The notes: a model not told the origin generated them from the sequence alone. DNA of 38,903 bases from a virus (IMGVR_UViG_3300042731_006157:1-38903), one strand, 5' to 3'; numbered from the stretch's first letter, positions 31,484-38,003 are shown. Made by a program: numbers and translations.

Positions 31484-32380
31484 ATGAAAGTGACGCTTCC
31501 GGATATAGCCAAGCTTCCAGCTGACCCCTTCCCCAAGGTCGATTTCGTTAGTTTCGCAGTTGTGACGCTCGAATCTCCGTATGCAGGGGACGTGGGTCGT
31601 AACCTACGGTACCTCGCGGCCTGTATGCGTGATTGCCTTCTTCGAGGTGAGGCACCATTCGCAAGTCACGGCCTGTATACGATGGACGGCGTCCTGGATG
31701 ATCGGGTACCTGAGCAGCGCACCCTTGGCGTGAGGGCTGGGTTCTTGGTTCGCCGGAGAACCGATTACACCGTGGTCTATACAGACCTCGGGATCACAGA
31801 CGGGATGCTCCTAGGTATTCACGATGCGGATAACTACGGGCACAAAATCATCTACAGAAAAATAAACTGGGAGGATAAACAGATGACGAACGTCGTTTCT
31901 GATGATGCGCTTGTCGAGGATAACACGCAGTCGACTCCGGTTTTCTCAAGCCGAGTCTGTCCGTTCTGCAGGAAGATTGGGGGCCCGTGTCTGTTCCGGT
32001 TGCCGATCACCGTGCCATCAGGAAATGACTACCTATATCACGTTTCGTGTGCTCCAGAAGCCGGTGGGTGTGGCGCGTCATCTGGTAGATATATGACTGG
32101 GGAAGCGGCCTGGACCGCATGGTTCAGGGTTACTGGACATCCATCGGGTCGGTATTGCCTGGATGAAGCGAAGGCCAGGCTCATAGAAAAGCACTTTGAG
32201 TACAGCAAGCCAACTGCCGACAAAACCCCGAGATTCGAAGCGATCAGGATCGACGGGCGAAGGTTCGCGGAAACGCTGTTCCGCCAAACACCAGAAGGAG
32301 AAGAGCAGAACCTGGCATTCCAAAAAATCCTGGAAGCCGCCATGTGGGCGAATGCAGCGATCGCCCGGAATAACGATTAG
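31484..32380 (+). CDS. DUF7768 domain fused to a Lar-like zinc-ribbon domain
   Basis: A 298-residue protein. Residues about 20-112 match the pattern I associate with DUF7768, a nucleoside 2-deoxyribosyltransferase-like fold (VTLESPYAGDVGRNLRYLAA, HGLYTMDGVLDD, DYTVVYTDLGITDGM). Residues about 155-220 are a zinc ribbon of the Lar restriction-alleviation type (CPFC at 159-162, C189, GCG at 195-197, EAAWTAWFRV). A start inside the frame at 31883 has a very good ribosome binding site, so the second domain may also be made alone. Substrate unknown. Confidence 0.7.
   Translation: MKVTLPDIAKLPADPFPKVDFVSFAVVTLESPYAGDVGRNLRYLAACMRDCLLRGEAPFASHGLYTMDGVLDDRVPEQRTLGVRAGFLVRRRTDYTVVYTDLGITDGMLLGIHDADNYGHKIIYRKINWEDKQMTNVVSDDALVEDNTQSTPVFSSRVCPFCRKIGGPCLFRLPITVPSGNDYLYHVSCAPEAGGCGASSGRYMTGEAAWTAWFRVTGHPSGRYCLDEAKARLIEKHFEYSKPTADKTPRFEAIRIDGRRFAETLFRQTPEGEEQNLAFQKILEAAMWANAAIARNND
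31869..31885 (+). promoter_or_regulatory. Strong internal ribosome binding site and start
   Basis: GGGAGG at 31869-31874 lies eight bases before the in-frame ATG 31883 (Met134 of the fusion). It is better than the start signal of most genes here. It would give a 165-residue protein that is only the Lar-like half. Confidence 0.6.
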
Positions 32381-32385
32381 TATGA

Positions 32386-32457
32386 TGCGGGGTAGCCAAG
32401 TGGAAAGGCGTCGGGCTCATAACTCGATTACCGCAGGTTCGAATCCCGCCCCCGCAA
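32386..32457 (+). tRNA. tRNA with CAT anticodon (Met or Ile2)
   Basis: A cloverleaf can be drawn: acceptor TGCGGGG (32386-32392) with CCCCGCA (32450-32456), D stem GCC/GGC, anticodon stem TCGGG/CTCGA with loop CTCATAA (anticodon CAT at 32418-32420), T arm GCAGG-TTCGAAT-CCCGC with one A-C mismatch. No CCA is encoded. The T1-A72 pair is not the C1-A72 mismatch of bacterial initiators, so elongator Met or, with lysidine, Ile for ATA. Confidence 0.85.
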
Positions 32458-32530
32458 TCAATCTATGCAGCACCCACAAGCCCGATGCTGGGCACGTGTG
32501 CCGTAACCAGAGATCGGCTCCTGGCTCGGC

Positions 32531-32552
32531 GCCCCAGCGAGACCCCTGGGGC
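32531..32552 (+). repeat. GC hairpin after the tRNA
   Basis: GCCCCAG (32531-32537), loop CGAGACCC, CTGGGGC (32546-32552). The loop and right arm GCGAGACCCCTGGGGCATT closely match the motif at 29644-29661. No U-run follows, so this is not a clear terminator. Confidence 0.5.
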
Positions 32553-32583
32553 ATTGAGAGTCGTTCCAACTCGGAGGTAGGTC

Positions 32584-32814
32584 ATGGTTGAGCAGCGATA
32601 TTGCGTTGCGATCATCAGACCGCTTAGGGAACGGAAGGCCAGGCAATGCCGAAAGCCTGTTGCTGGGGAGGTCGAAGGGAGGAAGCTTTGCAGGAGACAT
32701 CTCCAGGTCGCTCGGCGCCATGCGGCCCTCAGGCTCCAGACTGCCGCGGCCGAGCGCGAAGCCGGTATCAGAACCGTGATCGAGAGGATAGAAAATAGGT
32801 ATCCGACTCGATGA
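32584..32814 (+). CDS. Small zinc-finger-like phage protein
   Basis: A 76-residue protein with GGAGGT before ATG 32584. It has the pattern YC ... QCRKPV ... GRKLCRRH, an ordinary Cys-Cys-Cys-His spacing for small phage zinc proteins. The C-terminus is a charged helix. Its stop overlaps the next ATG. Function unknown. Confidence 0.65.
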   Translation: MVEQRYCVAIIRPLRERKARQCRKPVAGEVEGRKLCRRHLQVARRHAALRLQTAAAEREAGIRTVIERIENRYPTR

Positions 32815-33593
32815 CCGCTGGCGATCTATATCAGCTAATAGTAAATAGGTATCCGCTTCCCGAGTGGGCGGTCTTCTCCCAGGTATGTGAGGCTGGAGCT
32901 GGAGGCCGGCGATACATGGATGCGATCGCCTGTAATCTGTTCCCGAGCCGTGGGCTTGAAATCCACGGGTTCGAGATCAAGGTATCGCGCGCCGACTGGA
33001 TACGTGAGAAGCGCTGTCCAGAAAAGGCAGACGAGCTCGCGAGATACTGTGATCGCTGGTGGATCGTGGTCCCTGACAAGACGATCGTCGATCTGAAGGA
33101 TGGAGAACTTCCGGACGCTTGGGGATTGCTCGCGGTAAGCGGGAAGTCGTTGCGGCAGATCGTCAAGGCTCCGCCCCTTGAGACGGTACCGTTGACCCGC
33201 GGGCTTATGGCTACCATTTTTCGCCGGGCCTCGGGTGATGGAAGGTTTTCCTGGGACAGTGCGATGAAGACCGCAATCACAAAGGCAAGGTATGAGGCCT
33301 TGTCGGAGGAGCGAAAACGCAACCAAAAAGAGCTGGAAAGCTTTGAGCAGTTTTTCCGTGAGGCCGGACTCGATAGGTCTGATCTGCAAGACCTACGCGG
33401 AAGGTATGATAAGGAAATGCTCAAGGATCTTGGGAGGGCAATGCGTGTTGCTCTTGCTGGTCAGAGCCAGATCGACGATCTGACTAATCGCCTTGAATGG
33501 ATCAGAGATTCCGCAAGATGGATCGTTCAGCAGGTCGAGGAAAGGCTGGATGGTCATCCAGGAGACCTACAATTCGACCCCCAAAAGGAATAG
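32811..33593 (+). CDS. PD-(D/E)XK nuclease-like protein (MmcB-like)
   Basis: A 260-residue protein. Residues 30-95 carry a nuclease core: MDAIACNLFPSRGLEIHGFEIKVSR with Asp37, Glu55 and Lys57, then KADELARYCDRWWIVVPD. This resembles MmcB-type/PD-(D/E)XK phage proteins. The rest is helical with a coiled coil at residues 165-190 (LSEERKRNQKELESFEQFF). Its role could be in recombination, repair or host DNA attack. ATG 32811 overlaps the previous stop (ATGA). Confidence 0.75.
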   Translation: MTAGDLYQLIVNRYPLPEWAVFSQVCEAGAGGRRYMDAIACNLFPSRGLEIHGFEIKVSRADWIREKRCPEKADELARYCDRWWIVVPDKTIVDLKDGELPDAWGLLAVSGKSLRQIVKAPPLETVPLTRGLMATIFRRASGDGRFSWDSAMKTAITKARYEALSEERKRNQKELESFEQFFREAGLDRSDLQDLRGRYDKEMLKDLGRAMRVALAGQSQIDDLTNRLEWIRDSARWIVQQVEERLDGHPGDLQFDPQKE

Positions 33594-33595
33594 AC

Positions 33596-33763
33596 ATGGA
33601 GATTGTGGTTTTCGTCACTGCGATCGTCGCCATTGTGGTAGCTGGCAGGGCAACGCGTCGACGGCTCCAGCGAGACGATCGGGCCGCGGCGCGGAATTTG
33701 ACATTGGCTGGAGCCCACAACCTGTACGAGCGGATTAGACGCAGTTGGATTGAATACAGGTAG
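33596..33763 (+). CDS. Small single-TM protein
   Basis: A 55-residue protein from ATG 33596 with AAAGGA before it. The first 18 residues are a membrane helix (EIVVFVTAIVAIVVAG), then a basic Arg-rich tail. A membrane-associated small phage protein; function unknown. Confidence 0.6.
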   Translation: MEIVVFVTAIVAIVVAGRATRRRLQRDDRAAARNLTLAGAHNLYERIRRSWIEYR

Positions 33764-33809
33764 GGGACATAATATTGGATGGACGGACAAAAGAACAAAT
33801 GAGACCACG

Positions 33810-34721
33810 ATGAGTGAATCGATCAGAGTCGGGAAATATATGACCGCCGAGCCTCTGGATTGGTACGGGGAGATGTATGAAGTTCGCGGACGTGATGGGT
33901 CGACATTGGGCTACACTGAATGGTACCCAAAATGGCGACGCTTTGTATTTCGTCCGGACAACTACGTGGTCCTGTCGAGCGACTGCTGTGCGGCTATGGC
34001 TGCATTTTTGAGTGAGCAAAAACCACAAGGGACGGATAGATGGCACGGCGCCACCGGTATGAATTCGAGGATGAATGGCATGAGACGGCCCACGCGCGGC
34101 CGGGACATGACGTGGAATAGGCACATGATCGCAGCACTGTTTGTTCAAAAGGGTGGCGTCTATTGGAACCTTCCAGGAGTCGACCCGTGGGATGAGGAGC
34201 GGGACGCGCGGAAGTACGACGGTCCTTGGCCAGTTGTTGCTCACCCGCCATGTTCCAGGTGGTGTCGCCTTGCTGGGCTGGTACAGAAACGGTGGGGGCA
34301 CAAAAAAGGAGATGATGGCGGCATGTTCGCCTCGGCGCTTGCCTCAGTGCGCAGGTGGGGTGGTGTTCTGGAACATCCGGCATGGTCTGATGCATGGCCG
34401 GCTCATGGTCTGCCACGTCCTGCCCGCTCCGGTGGATGGACGCGCGATTTCTGGGGTGGGTGGGGTTGTTGTGTCGAGCAGGGCAACTACGGTCACCCAG
34501 CGAAAAAGGCGACATGGCTTTATATGTGTGGCGTTGTACCTCCTCCTTTGAAGTGGGGATATACGCCGGACAACGAGAGTCAAGCCCTCGTGTCATGGTG
34601 CGGAAACCGCACCAAAGCCGATGATAAACGAAAACGCCTGAGAGCCAAGGAGGCCTCTGCAACCCCACTCGCATTCCGCGACGTCCTGATTTCCATCGCC
34701 AGGTCATGCCGTACTGGTTGA
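33810..34721 (+). CDS. Two-domain protein with a cytosine-methylase-like HPPC domain
   Basis: A 303-residue protein from ATG 33810. Residues about 1-75 form a small phage domain (LGYTEWYPKWRRFVFRPDNY, SSDCCAAMAAFLSEQK). From about 100 on: ALFVQKGGVYWNLPGVDPWD, DARKYDGPWPVVAHPPCSRW, VRRWGGVLEHPAWS, NYGHPAKKATWLYM. The AHPPCSRW motif resembles the PC catalytic loop of cytosine methylases, and such proteins are phage-common but uncharacterised. An internal ATG 34080 (GAGGA eight bases before) could make the second domain alone. So a fusion or two overlapping products. Confidence 0.62.
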   Translation: MSESIRVGKYMTAEPLDWYGEMYEVRGRDGSTLGYTEWYPKWRRFVFRPDNYVVLSSDCCAAMAAFLSEQKPQGTDRWHGATGMNSRMNGMRRPTRGRDMTWNRHMIAALFVQKGGVYWNLPGVDPWDEERDARKYDGPWPVVAHPPCSRWCRLAGLVQKRWGHKKGDDGGMFASALASVRRWGGVLEHPAWSDAWPAHGLPRPARSGGWTRDFWGGWGCCVEQGNYGHPAKKATWLYMCGVVPPPLKWGYTPDNESQALVSWCGNRTKADDKRKRLRAKEASATPLAFRDVLISIARSCRTG

Positions 34722-34736
34722 CCCCCACTCACAATT

Positions 34737-35285
34737 ATGGTCACCAAGAAAAAACAGGTATCTGATAGTGTTACTGTTGATGACATACGCTCTCTCTGGG
34801 AAAGGCACAACGAACGCAAAACCCCACTGGTGTTTGTCGTTCCAGGCCCGCCGGCCCGAGTCAATAGGATGCACGGGAAAGTTGGGAAGCGCGTTTTCAG
34901 GAGTAAGCAAGCCCAGACGTACATGCACTCAATAGCCGCGCTCGCGGTCCAAGCTCGTCATGGTCGGCGTGACTTTCCGATAGAAGGCCTTGTCGATCTG
35001 GCGATCCAGTATTTTTTTAGGTCCCCACGTCAGGACGGAGATAGCCCTGACAAGATGGTTCAGGATGCGTTGCAGTTCCCCAAAACGGGACAGCCGTCGG
35101 CTCGCATTTATCGTGATGATAATCAGATCCATGGCAGGTGGATCACAAAGTATCTGGATCCAGCTCACCCGCGGACCGTGATCGCAGTCGGCAGGGCTGG
35201 ATACGTATTTCGCGCGGAACTCCTTGAGGCGGCGAACTGGGCTGCGGCCTGGGAAACCGATCAGGAGCGCTGCTCAAGCGAGTAA
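34737..35285 (+). CDS. rusA: RusA-family Holliday junction resolvase
   Basis: A 182-residue protein with the RusA pattern: FVVPGPPARVNRMHGKVGKR, FRSPRQDGDSPDKMVQDAL (acidic metal site) and YRDDNQIHGRWITKY. The nuclease resolves four-way junctions during replication or packaging. A 25-residue extension precedes the usual start of the fold. No clear ribosome binding site before ATG 34737; a downstream start is possible. Its last 25 bases overlap, tail to tail, with the winged-helix gene on the other strand. Confidence 0.88.
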   Translation: MVTKKKQVSDSVTVDDIRSLWERHNERKTPLVFVVPGPPARVNRMHGKVGKRVFRSKQAQTYMHSIAALAVQARHGRRDFPIEGLVDLAIQYFFRSPRQDGDSPDKMVQDALQFPKTGQPSARIYRDDNQIHGRWITKYLDPAHPRTVIAVGRAGYVFRAELLEAANWAAAWETDQERCSSE

Positions 35286-35494
35286 TACACCATGATCCTA
35301 CCATTGGGTTGTCGTCGATGCGTCTCGTTGAGACGCACGAACGGCTGATCTCTAAGCCGTTTCAGAATTCGCAGAGCAGTGCTCTCGCTGACCTTGAGCG
35401 CCTTCGCGAGCTCCGTCGCTCGCTTTGGGTGGTGAGCGAGTAGATGCATGGCAAGCATTAGCCGATTAGTGTATTCGCTAAACGTCTGGCTCAT
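35261..35494 (-). CDS. Stand-alone winged-helix DNA-binding protein
   Basis: A 77-residue protein. Residues about 11-50 hold a helix-turn-helix (LMLAMHLLAHHPKRATELAK, ALKVSESTALRILKRLRD), and residues 53-72 look like the beta wing (RQPNGRIMVYYSL). It resembles the MarR/TrmB/IclR-type small regulators. Its ATG 35494 overlaps the stop of the LacI-like gene by four bases (ATGA), so the two are co-translated. It has no ligand domain. It may supply the DNA-binding part missing from that protein. Confidence 0.82.
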   Translation of the reverse strand: MSQTFSEYTNRLMLAMHLLAHHPKRATELAKALKVSESTALRILKRLRDQPFVRLNETHRRQPNGRIMVYYSLEQRS

Positions 35495-36291
35495 GTCGAC
35501 CTCCTCCTTACGGCCGATCCTCTGATGATGAGTTCTGGTGGGAAGGTGATTGTCTCTGGATCTGACAACGCGCGCTCATGATCCTGCACTGCCATCCGGT
35601 AGGCGGCTACGGCCATCTCGCGCAGTGGTTGGGATATTGTCGTAAGGCTTGGTGTGACAATCTGCCCTACTGGAGCATCGTCGTAGCCGACCAGCGAAAG
35701 GTCATGAGGGATCGACACGCGATGGTCTCTCGCGGCCTTCATGATCCCGATCGCGCAGTCGTCACCAGCCGCACAGAACACGGCGGTCCCTGCAATCTGA
35801 TCGAAAAGGCGCTCGCCCTCTCGCGCAGAGTATTGTGGTGCCTGAAGACGCCTGATCGGCATATACCCTGCGGACTGTAAGGCCTCACAAAAGCCGAGGT
35901 CACGTTGAATCGCATTCAGATCTTTGGTCGCTCCTGTGAGAAGCGTTATCTCCTGATGGCCGAGGTCCAGGAGATGCCGCGCGGCCAGGCGCGCCCCCTC
36001 CTGATTGTCGACCAGGATCGAAGCCGCGCCATTCGCGCGCTCGTCAATCAGGATTACTGGAATCCCTGCGGCCCTGTATGCTGAGATCACGTCATCCGGC
36101 GGCCTGAGCGATACACAGACAAGCGCGGTCGATTTGTCCTTGAGCGACTGAGAGAGCACCTGCCTCTGGCGGGTCGGCGAGTGCGTCGCAGGCCGTGATA
36201 CGAGTCGCGGCGCGCAATGCCGAAGGTGCTCGAGGAAATGCACTGTGAAATAGCCAAAAAAATCAGGTGCAATAACTGTTAGTGGTGTCAT
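35491..36291 (-). CDS. LacI-type ligand-binding domain without a DNA-binding domain
   Basis: A 266-residue protein that starts directly with the periplasmic-binding-like fold (MTPLTVIAPDFFGYF). All LacI core motifs are seen: VDNQEGARLAARHLLDLGH (94-112), AIQRDLGFCEALQSAGY (127-143), AVFCAAGDDCAIGI (170-183), VSIPHDLSLVGYDD (192-205), TPSLTTISQPLREMAV (213-228). A LacI repressor normally has about 60 residues of helix-turn-helix and hinge before this; they are absent. AGGAGG lies 11 bases before ATG 36291. Ligand unknown (sugar or purine-like effector by family). It shares an operon with the winged-helix gene. Confidence 0.88.
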   Translation of the reverse strand: MTPLTVIAPDFFGYFTVHFLEHLRHCAPRLVSRPATHSPTRQRQVLSQSLKDKSTALVCVSLRPPDDVISAYRAAGIPVILIDERANGAASILVDNQEGARLAARHLLDLGHQEITLLTGATKDLNAIQRDLGFCEALQSAGYMPIRRLQAPQYSAREGERLFDQIAGTAVFCAAGDDCAIGIMKAARDHRVSIPHDLSLVGYDDAPVGQIVTPSLTTISQPLREMAVAAYRMAVQDHERALSDPETITFPPELIIRGSAVRRRST

Positions 36292-36323
36292 GTCCTATGC
36301 TTCCTCCTGGCTTTGATCTCTTT

Positions 36324-36542
36324 CTACTCTGTCGGCCTGGTCGCAGGGCGCAGCCGAGAACGAAAGTACTCACATTGCTTTTTACGTTTTTTTGGACAGC
36401 ACAACCGACGTCGTCGGACAGCGCACCACTGATACCAGACTCCGGCGATTTCCATGTAGTGTGCGCATTCCCTACAGTGATCATAGGAGTGCAGGAACAC
36501 CCCACCGGTGATCTTGTGTAGTCCGTGAGTATTGGAGCGCAC
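36324..36542 (-). CDS. Cys-rich zinc-binding phage protein
   Basis: A 72-residue protein from GTG 36542 (one base after the previous stop). It has a pattern CRECAHY ... WCAVRRRRLCCPKKRKKQCEYF that is typical of small phage zinc proteins. A GAGGAAGAG lies before the GTG. Function unknown. It directly precedes the LacI-like gene. Confidence 0.65.
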   Translation of the reverse strand: MRSNTHGLHKITGGVFLHSYDHCRECAHYMEIAGVWYQWCAVRRRRLCCPKKRKKQCEYFRSRLRPATRPTE

Positions 36543-36543
36543 G

Positions 36544-36786
36544 TCACTCTTCCTCTGTCAGTCTCTTTTCCGTCCAGAACGCTCCAATGACTGCGTCCTG
36601 ATCACTGGGGCGAAGACCACGCGCCCGATCCCAGAACTCCACGATACCCCTACCGCCGTGTCGGCGCGCCAGCCTCCTGGCCTCCATGACCGCCGCAGAG
36701 CGGGTACGCCTGGTATGAGTCGACCACCTCGTGATGTTTCCCTCCGTGCCACACCCGGCGTGGTAGTAGTAGGTCGTTGTCTTCAT
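36544..36786 (-). CDS. Small phage protein, unknown function
   Basis: An 80-residue protein from ATG 36786 (MKTTTYYYHAGCGTEGNITR). A longer frame upstream crosses the hairpin region and is not used. A GA-rich leader (GAGAGAGAGA) precedes the ATG. The body is Arg-rich with EARRLARRHGG and a C-terminal WDRARGLRPSDQDAV. No known family. Confidence 0.6.
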   Translation of the reverse strand: MKTTTYYYHAGCGTEGNITRWSTHTRRTRSAAVMEARRLARRHGGRGIVEFWDRARGLRPSDQDAVIGAFWTEKRLTEEE

Positions 36787-36830
36787 GGTTTCTCTCTCTC
36801 TTTCTACGAGGGCTCCATCGCCCGCGGGGA

Positions 36831-36912
36831 GGCTCGACACGCGAGCCGTCCCGTAGGCGCCCCTGGGGAGGGGCGAAGGGCTAGTCAGCGGAGGCCCTCG
36901 GCACGCGAGGGC
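36831..36912 (-). ncRNA. Cluster of three conserved hairpins (leader RNA candidate)
   Basis: Three hairpins in 82 bp. H1: GGCTCG (36831-36836), loop ACACG, CGAGCC (36842-36847). H2: CGCCCCT (36858-36864), loop GGGG, AGGGGCG (36869-36875). H3: GCCCTCG (36894-36900), loop GCACG, CGAGGGC (36906-36912). H1 and H3 keep CTCG-R-CACG-CGAG while the outer pairs change together, so the base pairing is conserved. It lies in the 143-base leader before the 36786 gene. Structure is seen; role unknown. Confidence 0.55.
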
Positions 36913-36929
36913 TACCGTGGATGGGGGAG

Positions 36930-37154
36930 CTACTCCGTGGAGTATTCTATCAGTCGCACAGCCGGGCTGGTCCTGTCCGACATTTGTTCTGCGATCTTGT
37001 TGGCTCGAATAATGCCAAGATCGGCCGTGAGCCATCGCGCGAAATTCGCAGCATACATTCCGCCATCATCAGCCGCGGCGCATGGCACAACAAAATGATT
37101 GATTGCGCAGAATTTCACGATTTTGTGTTTCGGGATCCAACTTGACAGTGTCAT
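36930..37154 (-). CDS. Small phage protein, unknown function
   Basis: A 74-residue protein from ATG 37154 (MTLSSWIPKHKIVKFCAINH). A polypurine leader with GAGAGAGAGAGA precedes. Cys/Ala-rich centre (PCAAADDGGMYAANFARW) and helical end. No family recognised. Confidence 0.55.
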   Translation of the reverse strand: MTLSSWIPKHKIVKFCAINHFVVPCAAADDGGMYAANFARWLTADLGIIRANKIAEQMSDRTSPAVRLIEYSTE

Positions 37155-37209
37155 GGTCTCTCTCCAGTCTCTCTCTCTCTTTCTGGGTTTGTCCGAACCG
37201 ATCGATCTA

Positions 37210-37485
37210 TTAGGTCTCAACCGTCCACAGATATTCTTCACGCGTCAGAATACACCGCTGGTGTGTATCTACGACCAGGGCATCAGGTTCCCCGCCCTGG
37301 GCGAGCACCACCTCGTACGCAGCGTCCGTGATTGCAATGACGTCGTATTCGCTATCTGCGTCCCCTGACTGGATCTTGGCGTCCTGGATCGCCTTTTCAG
37401 GAGTGGGACCGACGCCGTACACTGCGCCTGTCGCGCTGTGATTTTCTACTGCGTTCCGTTCGATTGCTGCGAATTTCTGGATCAT
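37210..37485 (-). CDS. Small phage protein, first gene of the right-end leftward operon
   Basis: A 91-residue acidic protein from ATG 37485, with a GA-rich leader (GGGAGAGAGAC). Sequence GAVYGVGPTPEKAIQDAKIQ and ITDAAYEVVLAQGG suggests an alpha/beta fold; Cys only at RCIL. Promoter at 37534-37561 lies directly upstream. No family recognised. Confidence 0.62.
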   Translation of the reverse strand: MIQKFAAIERNAVENHSATGAVYGVGPTPEKAIQDAKIQSGDADSEYDVIAITDAAYEVVLAQGGEPDALVVDTHQRCILTREEYLWTVET

Positions 37486-37533
37486 GTCTCTCTCCCTGTC
37501 TCTCTCCGCTGCTCAATACTTCATCCTGAAACC

Positions 37534-37569
37534 AGTATAGCACACTCATTGTCCCAGTCAACTGTTGAC
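37534..37569 (-). promoter_or_regulatory. Leftward promoter with overlapping palindrome
   Basis: On the minus strand -35 TTGACT (37556-37561), 16 bp, -10 TATACT (37534-37539): both near consensus. The palindrome GTCAAC-T-GTTGAC (37557-37569) covers the -35. A half-site of the same kind occurs at 66-82. It should drive the operon from 37485 leftward to the LacI-like and winged-helix genes, so one of these may bind it. Confidence 0.65.
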
Positions 37570-37807
37570 GGGGAAATATTACTCGGAACTCCTGGCAAAG
37601 CGTGGGTATTCCCCGGTCTATGCTCCATTGACTGGCGCGGTTGCAGCACAATTCGGGCTGTGAGCCGTGATCTCTGCCCGGGCGGCTATCCACGCCCCCG
37701 GGGGCCTTGACGCGCTTCTCGGGGGCACGTAGGCTGTCTGGAGTTAGGCTGTGTCTGGTGAGCTGTGTTCGGTTGCCGTTCCTTTGGGGTGAATGGGTCA
37801 CCTCAAA

Positions 37808-37850
37808 CCCCTACCGGTTGCCACCTCCCAATCGTTCTGACCGGTAGGGG
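37808..37850. repeat. 11-bp inverted repeat
   Basis: CCCCTACCGGT (37808-37818) and ACCGGTAGGGG (37840-37850) are exact inverse copies separated by 21 bases. It lies just before a rightward promoter. Could be a two-site operator or a hairpin. Confidence 0.6.
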
Positions 37851-37852
37851 AT

Positions 37853-37944
37853 TTGACTATCTCGGGACCGCCGTTGTACTGTAATCGCGTCCGAGTCGAG
37901 GTGAGTGCCTGGCCCTGGGGTCTCCTGGCCCCGGGGTTTTCTTT
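37853..37944 (+). ncRNA. Possible small RNA: promoter followed by intrinsic terminator
   Basis: Promoter TTGACT (37853-37858), 16 bp, TGTACT (37875-37880), expected start near 37887. About 25 bases later comes CCCTGGGG (37913-37920), loop TCTCCTGG, CCCCGGGG (37929-37936), then TTTTCTTT (37937-37944), which is a good rho-independent terminator. It would yield an RNA of about 58 nt with no coding frame. Alternatively an attenuated leader of the gene at 38050. Confidence 0.5.
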
Positions 37945-38003
37945 CGCCGTGCGTCCTGGTACTATACGTATCGAAGTACCACCCGCTCGTGAGGCCGGTT
38001 AGG

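Noticed and set aside
34040-34120. A 26-codon frame starting ATGGCACGG inside the HPPC gene
   Set aside because: Peptide looks plausible but it has no ribosome binding site and overlaps a longer real gene.
36263-36547. 94-codon minus frame over the Cys-rich gene
   Set aside because: The alternative frame at 36324-36542 has a proper start and a clear zinc motif.
37397-37801. Minus-strand frame across the promoter region
   Set aside because: It spans the promoter, palindrome and a real gene start, and its product is low-complexity Arg/Ser with no motif.
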